64,000 nucleotides of DNA from CANKJK01 sp040081715 (GCA_040081715.1 JBEBFY010000012.1:1-64000), one strand, 5' to 3'. Shown: positions 1 to 8,201, counted from the first letter of the stretch. Notes: generated by a model from the letters alone, not told the origin. Numbers and translations are program-made.

Positions 1-144
1 CGCATCGGACTGCTCCCTTCCGTGTGGATGGGCGCATCGTAGTACGACGGGATCCCGATGTCGATCCCCGCGCGATTAGTTTTTCAGCACCCTGCTAGGC
101 TGGTTGCACGCACCAGGTCGTCACTTTGCACATGGAGTGTGCCT

Positions 145-489
145 GTGACGGATCGAGAGACTCTCGTTGGCGTTTACGCACTACTCGCCACCTTTCTCTC
201 GTTCGCTGTGGGCGGCGCGGTGTGGTTCCTGGGCCTGCGTCGATGGCGACCAAAGAACCCCTGGCTCTGCGGACTTCGCTTTACGTTGTGGGCCGTCGTA
301 CTCAGCGTTCCGACTTCTGGATTGGGCGTAGCCATCTTGCGTATGATTCTCGGCCTGCCCGGCCAAACCTTTCCAACGCGGAGCTCTCCATTTCCGACAA
401 TCTTCGGCACGTGGCTCATCGCTGGCGTGCTGCTGTTCCCCATCGGAATGTGGCGTGCGCGCCGGCAGCGCGAGCACGCCCGGAAATAG
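145..489 (+). CDS. small three-helix membrane protein, unknown function
   Basis: I do not recognise this 114-residue protein. Three hydrophobic stretches are visible, at about residues 8-30, 45-68 and 88-106, followed by a short Arg/Lys-rich end, so it is probably a small inner-membrane protein. I chose the GTG at 145 because GGAG sits 7 bases upstream; the same frame is open from 58, but that extension is basic and not hydrophobic. It lies on the element side of the recombinase/tRNA-Glu boundary, so it may be mobile-element cargo. It could also be a resident gene if the element is shorter than I think. Confidence 0.5.
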   Translation: MTDRETLVGVYALLATFLSFAVGGAVWFLGLRRWRPKNPWLCGLRFTLWAVVLSVPTSGLGVAILRMILGLPGQTFPTRSSPFPTIFGTWLIAGVLLFPIGMWRARRQREHARK

Positions 490-605
490 AGTAAGGGCCT
501 CTTCGTGGCCGCGCTGGCGCTCGGCTACTGTTCGGCACCAATGATTTCCTGTCATCGACCGCGGGTCGCCCCCGGGTTCTGGTAGATTTCGCCCGGAGGT
601 TCCCG

Positions 606-1133
606 GTGGAGCAGAATGAGTCACCCGAAGACTGGAAAGCGCGCTGGCATGTCATGGACGCGTGGACCGTTGGCGAGTTCGCCATGCTCTGTTGTGGCTG
701 GGACCCGGGCACTGGCGAGCACCCCGACCAGGGCGCCTTCAACGCGGCCGTTGAAGCGATCACTCGGGCGGTCCGAGTAGGCGCAATCCCCACGTGCGAA
801 CTCAAGTGGCCAGCACGGATCGAGGAACAGATCTTCTCAGGGGCGCCGCTGTTTCGCCCGTCAGAAGTCTCCGAGTGGGCCTTGAAGCGGTTTCCTGCCA
901 CCTTCCCAGTCCCGGCGGAATGGGCCTCCGAAGGCGCCCTAGACATCCGCGAACGAACAAGCCTTCTCAGAATCATTGCCGCCCTGGCCGGGCTGGCCAA
1001 GATCGACCTCAACAATCCCGCCCGAGCTGCGGAAGACTTGGAAGCCGAAATGCGACGTCTCCATGTTTCGTTAGAGCGTCGGACTATCGGTAAGCACCTG
1101 AAGGCCGCCCTCGAACAGCTCACGCAGCGATGA
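606..1133 (+). CDS. hypothetical protein of recombinase-linked gene set
   Basis: This 175-residue soluble protein starts at a GTG with GGAGG about 7 bases upstream. The N-terminal half is rich in Trp and acidic residues, with W-x3-W-x-V-x-D-A-W near the start and CCGW at about residues 29-32. The C-terminal third, from about residue 118, is a helical segment containing ERTSLLRIIAAL and ending near ERRTIGKHLKAALE. That layout resembles a small helical domain I associate with phage and integrative-element proteins, but I cannot name a family with certainty. It lies upstream of, and in the same direction as, the 1199 gene and the serine recombinase, so it is probably part of the same element. 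Function unknown. Confidence 0.6.
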   Translation: MEQNESPEDWKARWHVMDAWTVGEFAMLCCGWDPGTGEHPDQGAFNAAVEAITRAVRVGAIPTCELKWPARIEEQIFSGAPLFRPSEVSEWALKRFPATFPVPAEWASEGALDIRERTSLLRIIAALAGLAKIDLNNPARAAEDLEAEMRRLHVSLERRTIGKHLKAALEQLTQR

Positions 1134-1198
1134 CGAAATTCCCGGTGCCACACCGGAAATAGACCCTATTTCCGTCAGCCGGAGACTACAACCGGTGG

Positions 1199-1552
1199 GT
1201 GCTGCGAAAGGGCTCAGACGGACGACGCTACTCCCGGCTGTCCATTGCCGAGTGTCGTCGCCTCCTGGGCAATGATGGTGCGCACCTGTCAAATGAGCAG
1301 ATCGAGAACCTCCGGGACCAGCTGTTCGCGCTCGCCCGTGTCGTCATTGGCACGATCTCCAGTACCCCCACTCAGACCACGGGACAGACCGGAGCGCATG
1401 GGGCAGGGCCTGGTCGAGCCATCTCTAATTGGTCCGAGGACTCCGACTTGCCGGACATCGAGGAACGGGCCGCGATCCTGGAGTTTGACGCGAACCTACC
1501 CCGCGTGCTCGCCGATCGGTTCGCACGGCAACCGCGACATCGGCGACAATGA
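1199..1552 (+). CDS. small hypothetical protein coupled to recombinase
   Basis: This 117-residue protein is unrecognised. It starts with GTG (VLRKGSDGRRYSRLS) and has an N-terminal segment, SIAECRRLLG followed by LSNEQIENLRDQLFALA, that could form a short helical DNA- or protein-binding unit. The middle is low-complexity Thr/Gly-rich and the end is acidic, then Arg-rich. Its TGA stop overlaps the ATG of the recombinase in an ATGA arrangement at 1549-1552, so the two are very likely translationally coupled. The coupling suggests an accessory role in recombination, perhaps as a directionality factor or regulator. That is inference from position only. Confidence 0.55.
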   Translation: MLRKGSDGRRYSRLSIAECRRLLGNDGAHLSNEQIENLRDQLFALARVVIGTISSTPTQTTGQTGAHGAGPGRAISNWSEDSDLPDIEERAAILEFDANLPRVLADRFARQPRHRRQ

Positions 1553-3060
1553 CGACCGTGCGCGCGATTATCTACTGCCGCGTCTCCACGAAGGAACAGA
1601 CCCAGAATCTCAGCCTGCCGACGCAGCTGAAAGCCTGCCGCGACTACTGCAAGCGGGGAGAAATGACGGTCGCCCGCGAGTTTACCGACGCGGGCGAGTC
1701 AGCCAAGACCGCCGATCGCACCGAACTGAAGGCCCTACTCGCCTACTGCCGCGAGAACAAGGGACAAATTCACACCTTAGTCGTCTACAACGTCTCGAGG
1801 TTCTCTCGCGACCGTTACGACCACGTGATCATCCGGGCGCATCTTCACAAGCTAGGCGTCACGCTACGCTCTGTCACGGAGCCGATCGACGATTCCTCGA
1901 CGGGCAAGCTAATGGAAGGCATCGTGTCGTCCTTCGCCCAGTTCGACAACGATCAGAAATCCGAACGCACGGCTGCCGGGATGCAAACCGCCCTGCGCAT
2001 GGGTCGCTGGACGTTCAAAGCTCCGATCGGCTACGTCAACTCGTTGAGCAAGACCGGCCCGAGTCTGCTACCAGATCCCAAGCGCGCCGATCTCATTCGG
2101 TTCGCGTTCCGGGAGGTCGCGAACGGCCACGACATTGCCGAGATGCTGCGCAAGCTCAATGCGGCAGGCATGACAGGAACGAAGGGCCGTCCCCTGAGCC
2201 TGCAGTCGTTCCGGACGTTGCTGCGAAACTCGATCTATGTGGGCCGACTCGAAGTCCGGAAGTGGGGAATCAGCTGCGTCGGCGACTTCGAGCCGCTGGT
2301 CACCGAGCCGTTCTTCAGGCGAATGCAAGCGCGCATGTCCGGCAAGACCGCGCCGATTCGACACATCAAGGATCGGGCGGACTTCCCCCTTCGGCGGTTC
2401 CTCAAGTGCGCCAGCTGTAGCCACGGAATAACGGGTAGCTGGTCGACAGGCAGAAACAGCCGCTACGGCTACTACCACTGCCAACGGTGCTCTGGGATTC
2501 GGGGAAAGCGCGAGGACGTTGAGGCGGCCTTCCTGGCCCATCTGGAGCACCTGCGGCCGGAGCCCGGCTACATTAGCCTCTTTAGGGCGATCGTCATCGA
2601 CGTCTGGAAGGCAGAACAGGGAAAGGCAGCGGAGCTCGAACAGGTTCGCAGGAAGCGGGTCGCGGAATTGCATGCCCGTCTGGACCGCCTGGACGAAGCG
2701 TTCATTTACGAACGGTCCATCGAGCAATCGGTGTACGAACGCCAGCGTGACCGGGTACAGGAGGATCTGGCGTTGGCAGAACTGGAACTACACGAAGCCC
2801 GTGTCGATCAGGCCGACGTCGAAGGCATCCTCGGCTTCGCTGAATACCTTCTGACAAACGCCGCCCGCGTCTGGCTTGAAGCCACCCTGCCGCAACGTCA
2901 GCAGATCCAGAACGCCATCTTCCCCAAAGGACTGCCGTTTGACGGACGGAACTTTGGAACCGCTCCAACTTGCTTGGCTTTCAGTGGTTTGCGGGGAATC
3001 GGCGACGGAAATAATGGGTTGGCGTCCCCACAGGGATTCGAACCCTGGTTTCAGCCTTGA
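1549..3060 (+). CDS. large serine recombinase (site-specific integrase)
   Basis: Large serine recombinases cut and rejoin DNA at att sites through a catalytic serine. Here YCRVSTKEQ places that Ser at residue 13 of the N-terminal resolvase domain (about 1-145), with the SRFSRDRYD helix near residue 85. A recombinase domain follows (about 165-270). A zinc ribbon has CASC and, about 24 residues later, CQRC (about 285-320), and a coiled-coil-like charged region lies at about 360-440. The family-typical end is reached near residue 480. The last 25 or so residues read through intergenic sequence and then antisense through tRNA-Glu, giving SPQGFEPW, which is not native recombinase sequence. The gene is coupled to the 1199 gene by ATGA. 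The mobile-element ORF is intact, so the element may still be active. Confidence 0.93.
   Translation: MTTVRAIIYCRVSTKEQTQNLSLPTQLKACRDYCKRGEMTVAREFTDAGESAKTADRTELKALLAYCRENKGQIHTLVVYNVSRFSRDRYDHVIIRAHLHKLGVTLRSVTEPIDDSSTGKLMEGIVSSFAQFDNDQKSERTAAGMQTALRMGRWTFKAPIGYVNSLSKTGPSLLPDPKRADLIRFAFREVANGHDIAEMLRKLNAAGMTGTKGRPLSLQSFRTLLRNSIYVGRLEVRKWGISCVGDFEPLVTEPFFRRMQARMSGKTAPIRHIKDRADFPLRRFLKCASCSHGITGSWSTGRNSRYGYYHCQRCSGIRGKREDVEAAFLAHLEHLRPEPGYISLFRAIVIDVWKAEQGKAAELEQVRRKRVAELHARLDRLDEAFIYERSIEQSVYERQRDRVQEDLALAELELHEARVDQADVEGILGFAEYLLTNAARVWLEATLPQRQQIQNAIFPKGLPFDGRNFGTAPTCLAFSGLRGIGDGNNGLASPQGFEPWFQP
3020..3060. other. probable attachment-site junction in tRNA-Glu 3' half
   Basis: The recombinase frame enters the T-arm and acceptor sequence of tRNA-Glu here. 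Integration at the 3' end of a tRNA normally leaves a copy of this segment at the far end of the element, which would lie left of position 1. The exact core cannot be set from this window. Confidence 0.45.
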
Positions 3061-3095
3061 AAGGGCCGCGTCCTAGGCCTCTGGACGATGGGGAC
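3020..3095 (-). tRNA. tRNA-Glu (anticodon TTC)
   Basis: The minus strand folds as a full cloverleaf. The acceptor stem GTCCCCA pairs with TGGGGAC, the anticodon loop is CTTTCAA flanked by CGGCC/GGCTG, the T-loop is TTCGAAT, and CCA is encoded. The 3' end faces the serine recombinase, whose reading frame overlaps this gene on the other strand up to 3060. This is the usual arrangement for an element inserted at the 3' end of a tRNA gene. tRNA-Lys lies 19 bases upstream in the same direction, so the two are probably cotranscribed. Confidence 0.95.
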
Positions 3096-3114
3096 GTGCG
3101 TGAGAGAAGCCGAG

Positions 3115-3189
3115 TGGTGGGCCCCCTGGGGATCGAACCCAGGACACCCTGATTAAAAGTCAGGTGCTCTACCACTGAGCTAGGGGCCC
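3115..3189 (-). tRNA. tRNA-Lys (anticodon TTT)
   Basis: The minus strand gives the acceptor pair GGGCCCC/GGGGCCC, anticodon stem CCTGA/TCAGG around loop CTTTTAA, T-loop GTTCGATC, and an encoded CCA. It is read toward tRNA-Glu. About 58 bases upstream of its 5' end the minus strand contains TACAAT (3252-3247), a possible -10 box, but I find no matching -35. Confidence 0.96.
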
Positions 3190-3341
3190 GTTCCGATCCC
3201 GTGGGGTTACCGCCTGCGCGGCTTGGCACACCCAATAGAAAGGGGGATTGTACCACGCGGGCGGCGTCGGCATGGCACTCCTGGGCTAGACTCCCTCTGT
3301 CTTGCCCCGGGACCCGGCGCAGCGTTCTGAAGGAGTCTGAG

Positions 3342-3974
3342 ATGACGTCACGCGTATTTCTGATGGTTGCTGTTGCCTCCGCCCTGGCTGTGGGCGCGTC
3401 GGCCCAGACCGCACCCGCACCGGCCGCGCAGCACGACCATGACCACGGCGACCAGAAGGCCGCGGTGTCGCCGAACGACCAGTTGCCGACGGCCGAGTAC
3501 GTCGAGCGGATGCTGCTCGGTGCGCCGGTGAACCTGCGTCCAGCCACGGGCGTGATCCGGTGGAAGCCGGACCACTCCTACGAGACGCTGAAAGCCGGGA
3601 CGAGCCGCCTGGTGTGCTTCGACCGCTCCGGCGAGGACCGCCGGAATCCGTTCGCCGTGCAGTGCACGAGCATCGGCAACCTGCCGCGCGTGGCGCAGAA
3701 CCGGAAGTTCAGGGCCGAGAGCAAGACCAACGAGGAAGAGCAGGCCAAGGTGACGGCGGCCGAGAAGAACGGCACGCGCGTGAAGCCGGAGTACGGCTCG
3801 CCGTGGATCAACGCGAACGGCCCGGATCACAAGACGATCCGGACGCACACCACCATCGCCGTGCCCAACGCCACGCCGCAGTCGCTCGGTCTGCCCGGCG
3901 ACAACAGGCAGACCGGCGCCTGGGTGATGGACGGCGGCACGACCGCCGCCCACATCATGCTGCCGGGGCAATAA
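3342..3974 (+). CDS. exported hypothetical protein
   Basis: This 210-residue protein has a clear signal peptide (basic MTSR, hydrophobic FLMVAVASALAVGA, cleavage near SAQ). A His/Asp-rich stretch (HDHDHGD) follows and could bind metal. The mature domain is hydrophilic, with a conserved-looking core around ATGVIRWKPDHSYETL and a Gly/Thr-rich end. I do not recognise a named family. I chose the ATG at 3342 because AAGGAG lies 7 bases upstream and the signal peptide starts there; the open frame extends back to 3201 without further support. The next gene downstream, an exported cytochrome c, starts 128 bases later in the same direction. Confidence 0.75.
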   Translation: MTSRVFLMVAVASALAVGASAQTAPAPAAQHDHDHGDQKAAVSPNDQLPTAEYVERMLLGAPVNLRPATGVIRWKPDHSYETLKAGTSRLVCFDRSGEDRRNPFAVQCTSIGNLPRVAQNRKFRAESKTNEEEQAKVTAAEKNGTRVKPEYGSPWINANGPDHKTIRTHTTIAVPNATPQSLGLPGDNRQTGAWVMDGGTTAAHIMLPGQ

Positions 3975-4102
3975 GCCGCGGCGGTTGGGAAGAAGCCCGC
4001 GGCCAGGCAGGTGCGCGGGTGGATTTGTCGCATCAGTCGCCCAGCGGCCCGCGACCGCACAGGCACGCCCTTTGCGATGACGTTGGCCGGATGGAGGCAC
4101 GT

Positions 4103-4630
4103 ATGAGATCCCAGCTGATGCGTTCTGCGCGGCGCCCGGTTGCGGCGCTCGGCTTGGCCGGCCTGACGGTCGTGGCGTGGCTCGCCTTTGGTGGCCTGGC
4201 CACGGCGGCGGACGGCCTGTATACGAAGGAGCAGGCCAATCGCGGGCGCGACGTCTTCCGTCGCGAGTGTGCCGAGTGCCACCGGGAGGACCTCAACGGG
4301 CGGAAGACCGACGGCGGTCCCCCGCTGCGCGGCATGGAGTTCCGCAACAAGTGGCGCGGGCAGAGCGTGCTCGAGATTCTGCGGCCGGCTGAGGAGTTGA
4401 TGCCGGCGCAACACCCCGGCAAGGCCTGGTCGACGGCGGATTCTCCTGTGCGGTCGGCGGCTCAGCCACCAGCGTCGGGGCAACCGGTCAACGAACTGAG
4501 CCGTAAGGCCTACGTGGACGTGATTGCGTACCTCCTTCAGCAGAATGGCGCGCCGATGGGCGACATCGAACTGCCGGCTGACCCGACGCTGCTCAAGACG
4601 ATCATCGTGAAGTTCGGTCCGGTGCGCTGA
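4103..4630 (+). CDS. exported mono-heme c-type cytochrome
   Basis: This 175-residue protein has an N-terminal signal/anchor (about residues 12-36, ending ATAAD) and one heme-attachment motif, CAECH, at residues 56-60. A Met in ELMPAQHPG could be the distal ligand. It would carry electrons in the periplasm, with heme attached there. I chose the second ATG (4103) because GGAGG lies 5 bases upstream; 4091 is an in-frame alternative. The region DGLYTKEQANRGR..CAECH closely matches the region before the heme motif of the cytochrome on the minus strand at 37368-37841, so the two are paralogs. The next gene is convergent. Confidence 0.88.
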   Translation: MRSQLMRSARRPVAALGLAGLTVVAWLAFGGLATAADGLYTKEQANRGRDVFRRECAECHREDLNGRKTDGGPPLRGMEFRNKWRGQSVLEILRPAEELMPAQHPGKAWSTADSPVRSAAQPPASGQPVNELSRKAYVDVIAYLLQQNGAPMGDIELPADPTLLKTIIVKFGPVR

Positions 4631-4707
4631 GCGCGGGAAGAGTGCCGCCTTCGAGCGGTGCTGGCTACGACAGGAACTCGCGGATCCTGTCGGCCGGCCG
4701 GGCGAGG

Positions 4708-5595
4708 TTATCCCTGGTAGTTGCCGGCAGCGCCGGTGAACAGCCGGAAGCCCTGCTCCACGCGCTTCTTCACGTCGGGCGACTGAAACGTGCCGCAGAG
4801 CGCCTTGCGCGCCAGGCACGCTTTGGCAACGGTGGCCGTCATCGCTTCCACCTCGGGATGCGCGGGATCGGGTCCCACGCCGAGGTCCATGCTCAGGTCA
4901 CTCGGCCCCACGAGGGCGCCGCTTACGCCAGGCACCGCGAGAATCTCGTCGATGTGCTTCACCCCTTCGCGCGACTCAATCATCACGATAGCGAGCAGTT
5001 CTCCTTCGGGGTTGAGCGGCCAGACGTCGGCTTTCTCGAGGGTGTAGGAGCGGTTATTGAGTCCCCAGTAGGGTACCGCACCGGTGGGCCCCCACCCGCG
5101 CACGCCAACCGGCTCCGGGTGCTTCGCGCCGCGCTGCGGTGGAAAGCGCATCGCCTTCACGAAGGCGAGGGCCTCGGCCTTCGACGTGACGTGCGGCATG
5201 ATCACGCCCATTACACCCACATCGAGGGCCTGTTTGATGGCCCACTTGAAGTTGTCGTCCGCTTCCTGCGGCATGCGGATGATGGGGGTGAGCCTGGGTC
5301 GCGCCGCGCCCTCAGGCTTGAGGCTCTTGAGGATCTGCACGACCTCCTTGGTATCCCACGGCGCATGCTCCATCGCGATGTAGCGCCACTGCTCGTTGTT
5401 GAAGGAGGGCAGCCCCTGCTGAAAGCGCTCGATCACCTGGTTGAGCCGCCCGCCGGCGTTCGGTGCCTGCGTTCCAGCCAGCGGCGTGGTCAAGAGGGAG
5501 AGGCCGGCCGCGATGGCACACAGCGTAGCTGTGATAGGCATCGCCGCGAGGGACATGGCGGCGACGGTAACGGAGCCCGTGTGGCGTGTTGTCAT
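4708..5595 (-). CDS. exported HpcH/HpaI-family aldolase-like protein
   Basis: The 295-residue protein matches the HpaI/HpcH class II aldolase family (TIM barrel; cleavage of 2-oxo-3-deoxy acids or similar, metal-dependent). Active-site elements are kept: the His in MEHAPWD, the Arg in PIIRMP, the Glu in IVMIES, and the Asp in VGPSDLS. Unlike the usual cytosolic enzyme it begins with a hydrophobic segment (about residues 10-43) that looks like a signal peptide or anchor, and an extra 30 or so residues precede the barrel. GGAGG lies upstream of the ATG. It is convergent with the cytochrome at 4103. A second exported member is at 45302. Whether the export is real needs experiment. Confidence 0.85.
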   Translation of the reverse strand: MTTRHTGSVTVAAMSLAAMPITATLCAIAAGLSLLTTPLAGTQAPNAGGRLNQVIERFQQGLPSFNNEQWRYIAMEHAPWDTKEVVQILKSLKPEGAARPRLTPIIRMPQEADDNFKWAIKQALDVGVMGVIMPHVTSKAEALAFVKAMRFPPQRGAKHPEPVGVRGWGPTGAVPYWGLNNRSYTLEKADVWPLNPEGELLAIVMIESREGVKHIDEILAVPGVSGALVGPSDLSMDLGVGPDPAHPEVEAMTATVAKACLARKALCGTFQSPDVKKRVEQGFRLFTGAAGNYQG

Positions 5596-5639
5596 CTGCT
5601 ACCTCCGATCTGCTGGTTCAGGTGTTCAAGTATCACGAG

Positions 5640-6446
5640 TTACTGCCGCGTCCGCGTGGCGCGCCAGCGCGTGGCCCGTCCGCCGATGGCAAGGGTGCCC
5701 TCGATCCGTGTGCCGCGGATGGTGCCGGTGACCGTGCGGTCCCCGGCACGAAAGCGGATCTGGTCGCCGCGCAGCAGGGCTTCACTCAGGCGTGTGTTGC
5801 CGGCCGGCGTTGTCAGGCTCCCCGTGATTTGCTGAAACGACTGCGTCAGCGTCAGCACGCCCTCGGGGGTCTTCCAGGTGCCGGCCACGCGGGCCGGCAC
5901 GATCCAGAGCTTCGCGCTGCACCAGGGGTCGCAGACGTCAAGCGAGACCTCCTTGTCGTGCCGCCAATCCGGGATGCCGAAGGTATTGATGACGATGCGC
6001 GTGCCGGGTGTGAGTGCCAGGAACTGGTCGCGGAGCTTGCCCAGGTTGGTCGGGAGCAGGAAGAGGGCGAGCACGGTGGCGCGCGAGAACTCCGCCGTGT
6101 ACATGTCGCCCTGCAGGAACGTGGCGCGGCTTCCCACGCCAGCGGCCTTCGCGGCCTCACGCGACCGTTCCACCAGCACCGCGTCGTACTCGACGCCCAG
6201 GGCCTTCGCACCACGCCTGGCGGCGGCAATCACCACGCGGCCATCGCCGGAGCCGAGGTCCACGACGTAGTCCTTCCGCGTGACGCCGGCAAGGTCGAAC
6301 ATCGCGTCGATGAGTTCGGGTGGCGTGGGCACCCAGATGACATCCTTCCCGGGTTGCCCGATCTGGGGCTCCTGCGGCGCGTGTGCGTGCGTGAGGCTCA
6401 CGGCGCCGAGGAGGAGCAGCGCGCACAGGATGGGGCGGTGGGGCAT
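5640..6446 (-). CDS. methyltransferase-fold protein with signal peptide
   Basis: This 268-residue protein has the SAM-binding motif I, DLGSGDGR, at residues 63-70, followed by an acidic residue in LGVEYD, as in class I methyltransferases. The methyltransferase part spans about residues 40-180. The C-terminal 80 residues (from about 185) are Thr/Gly/Arg-rich with short beta-like repeats and are probably a separate small beta domain. A signal peptide is evident at the N-terminus (hydrophobic 7-18, then THAHA). Export of a SAM-dependent enzyme is odd because SAM is not expected outside the cytoplasm. The gene lies 44 bases downstream of, and in the same direction as, the exported-aldolase gene's start, and the two could form a transcript with this gene first. 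Confidence 0.8.
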   Translation of the reverse strand: MPHRPILCALLLLGAVSLTHAHAPQEPQIGQPGKDVIWVPTPPELIDAMFDLAGVTRKDYVVDLGSGDGRVVIAAARRGAKALGVEYDAVLVERSREAAKAAGVGSRATFLQGDMYTAEFSRATVLALFLLPTNLGKLRDQFLALTPGTRIVINTFGIPDWRHDKEVSLDVCDPWCSAKLWIVPARVAGTWKTPEGVLTLTQSFQQITGSLTTPAGNTRLSEALLRGDQIRFRAGDRTVTGTIRGTRIEGTLAIGGRATRWRATRTRQ

Positions 6447-6510
6447 CGGAGCCGGATGCTATCATCCGCGCGCTCAGGGTTCGCCGGGCGAATCCTGAGG
6501 AGGAGGACCG

Positions 6511-6978
6511 ATGAGCCGGAACACGAATGCGATGAATCGGAGAACGTTGCTGACGACGGGTGCGTTGACGGGTGTGGCGATGGTGTTTGCCGGCACGGCC
6601 CAGGCGGCGGAGCCGACGGCGGCCGAGAAGGCCAATCTGGACGTCGTGAATCAGTTCTGCGCGGCCTGGAAATCGCGCGATGCGGCGACGATCGGCGGGT
6701 TCCTGCACGACAACTGCGTCGTCCGGTTTACGGCGAGCCGCGACGAGGCCACGCCGGTCCTCGGGCGACAGGGCGTGACGGACCAGATCGGGAAGTACCT
6801 GGCGGGCGGGCCGATCGAGTTTCTCGTCCAGGATTCGTACGTGAAGGGGCCGCTTGTGATCAATCGGCGGGTCGATACGGTGACCATGGCCACCGGAAAA
6901 CGGGACATTCAGGTTGTCGGGATGTTCTTTCTGCGTGGAGGCAAGATCAAGGAGTGGCTGGACTTCGATCCGGAGTGA
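6511..6978 (+). CDS. exported limonene-epoxide-hydrolase-like (NTF2-fold) protein
   Basis: This 155-residue protein begins with a Tat-like leader (MNRRTLLTTGALTGVAMVF, AQA). The mature part has an NTF2-like fold signature (VVNQFCAAWKSRDAATIGGFL) and resembles the limonene-1,2-epoxide hydrolase/SnoaL-like group. The LEH catalytic Asp-Arg-Asp triad may correspond to Arg and Asp residues around NRRVDTV and the end DFDPE, but I cannot align it reliably. It sits 2 bases upstream of the PQQ-like propeller gene, so the two are likely cotranscribed. GAGGAGGA lies upstream of the ATG. Confidence 0.75.
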   Translation: MSRNTNAMNRRTLLTTGALTGVAMVFAGTAQAAEPTAAEKANLDVVNQFCAAWKSRDAATIGGFLHDNCVVRFTASRDEATPVLGRQGVTDQIGKYLAGGPIEFLVQDSYVKGPLVINRRVDTVTMATGKRDIQVVGMFFLRGGKIKEWLDFDPE

Positions 6979-6980
6979 CC

Positions 6981-8201
6981 ATGCGCGGGCTCGCCACGCT
7001 GGTGGCGGCCGTGGTTCTGACGGGAATCCAGTTACAGGCCGGGGCGGACTGGCCGCAGTTCCGCGGTCCCGGCGGGCAGGGCGTGTCCGACGAGCAGAAC
7101 CTGCCGGTCCAGTGGGGCGAGACCGAGGGCGTGGTCTGGAAGGTGCCCGTCGCAGGGCTGGGGTGGTCGTCGCCGGTGGTGGCGGGCGGTCGCGTCTGGC
7201 TCACGACGTCGAGTGGCAACCGCGACGCCTCACTGCGCCTGCTCGCGTTTGATGCAGCCACCGGCCGCCAGGTGCTCGATACCGAAGTGTTCAAGATTCC
7301 CCAGGCACAACTCCTGAACGCCAAGAACAGCCTGGCCTCGCCGACGCCCATCGTCGACGGCGACCGGGTGTATGTGCACTTCGGCTCCGAGGGCACGGCC
7401 GCGATCAGCACCAGCGGCGCGGTGCTGTGGAAGACCCGCCTCGACTATGAAACGCAGCACGGCAACGGCGGGTCCCCGGTCCTCTATCGCGACCTCCTGA
7501 TCGTCAACTGCGACGGCTTTGATCAGGCCTACGTCGTGGCGCTCGAGACGAAGACGGGCAAGCCACGCTGGAAGACCTCGCGCCGCCGGCCATGGTCGCA
7601 GGCCTACTCCACGCCGATCATTGTGCGGTCGGCGGATCGGGACCTGCTCGTCAGCGTGGGCGCCTTCCGGACGGGGGCCTACGACCCACTCACAGGTGCG
7701 GACGTGTGGCAGGTGAGCTACGGCGATGGCTTCTCGAATGTGCCTCGGCCGGTGGCCGGCCACGGCATGATCTATCTGGCCACTGGATTCCAGCAGCCGT
7801 CGCTGATGGCGGTGCGGATGGGCGGCACCGGGGATGTGACGAAGACCCACGTGGCCTGGACGCTCTCGCGGGGCGCGCCGCTGACGCCCTCGCCGGTGCT
7901 GGCCGGCGACGAGCTGTATTTGGTCACCGACACTGGCGTGGCGTCATGCGTCGATGCGCGGACGGGGCGGCTTCACTGGCAGCAGCGCCTGAACGGCAAC
8001 TTCTCCGCCTCGCCGGTGGCGGCCGATGGCCGGATCTACTTTCAGAGCGAGGAAGGGGAGACGACGGTTGTGGCAGCCGGGCCGAGCTTCCGCCGGCTGG
8101 CGGTCAACGCCCTGGACGGCGCGATGCTGGCATCGCTGGCGGTGTCGGGCGGCGCGATGTTCATCCGCACCGACACACACCTCTACCGGATCAGTCGCTG
8201 A
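6981..8201 (+). CDS. exported PQQ-like beta-propeller protein
   Basis: This 406-residue protein has a signal peptide (residues 1-22) and repeated blades typical of the PQQ-like (PF13360/PF13570) fold: SSPVVAGGRVWL, SPTPIVDGDRVYV, GSPVLYRDLLIV, PSPVLAGDELYL and SPVAADGRIYF, each followed by conversion phrases such as GRLHWQ. The mature start DWPQFRGPGGQGVS is typical of exported Acidobacterial and Planctomycete propellers and is shared with the partial gene at 63356. It probably works as a periplasmic scaffold or oxidoreductase-like protein; PQQ binding is not shown, and the full alcohol-dehydrogenase motifs are absent. The ATG follows the upstream stop by 2 bases. Confidence 0.88.
   Translation: MRGLATLVAAVVLTGIQLQAGADWPQFRGPGGQGVSDEQNLPVQWGETEGVVWKVPVAGLGWSSPVVAGGRVWLTTSSGNRDASLRLLAFDAATGRQVLDTEVFKIPQAQLLNAKNSLASPTPIVDGDRVYVHFGSEGTAAISTSGAVLWKTRLDYETQHGNGGSPVLYRDLLIVNCDGFDQAYVVALETKTGKPRWKTSRRRPWSQAYSTPIIVRSADRDLLVSVGAFRTGAYDPLTGADVWQVSYGDGFSNVPRPVAGHGMIYLATGFQQPSLMAVRMGGTGDVTKTHVAWTLSRGAPLTPSPVLAGDELYLVTDTGVASCVDARTGRLHWQQRLNGNFSASPVAADGRIYFQSEEGETTVVAAGPSFRRLAVNALDGAMLASLAVSGGAMFIRTDTHLYRISR

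Noticed and set aside
1..42. Possible C-terminal end of a gene cut by the left edge
   Set aside because: Thirteen codons before a stop in one frame are too short to assign or to tell from chance.
3247..3252. TACAAT as a -10 box for the tRNA pair
   Set aside because: No -35 at a normal distance. It is mentioned with the tRNA but not claimed as a promoter.
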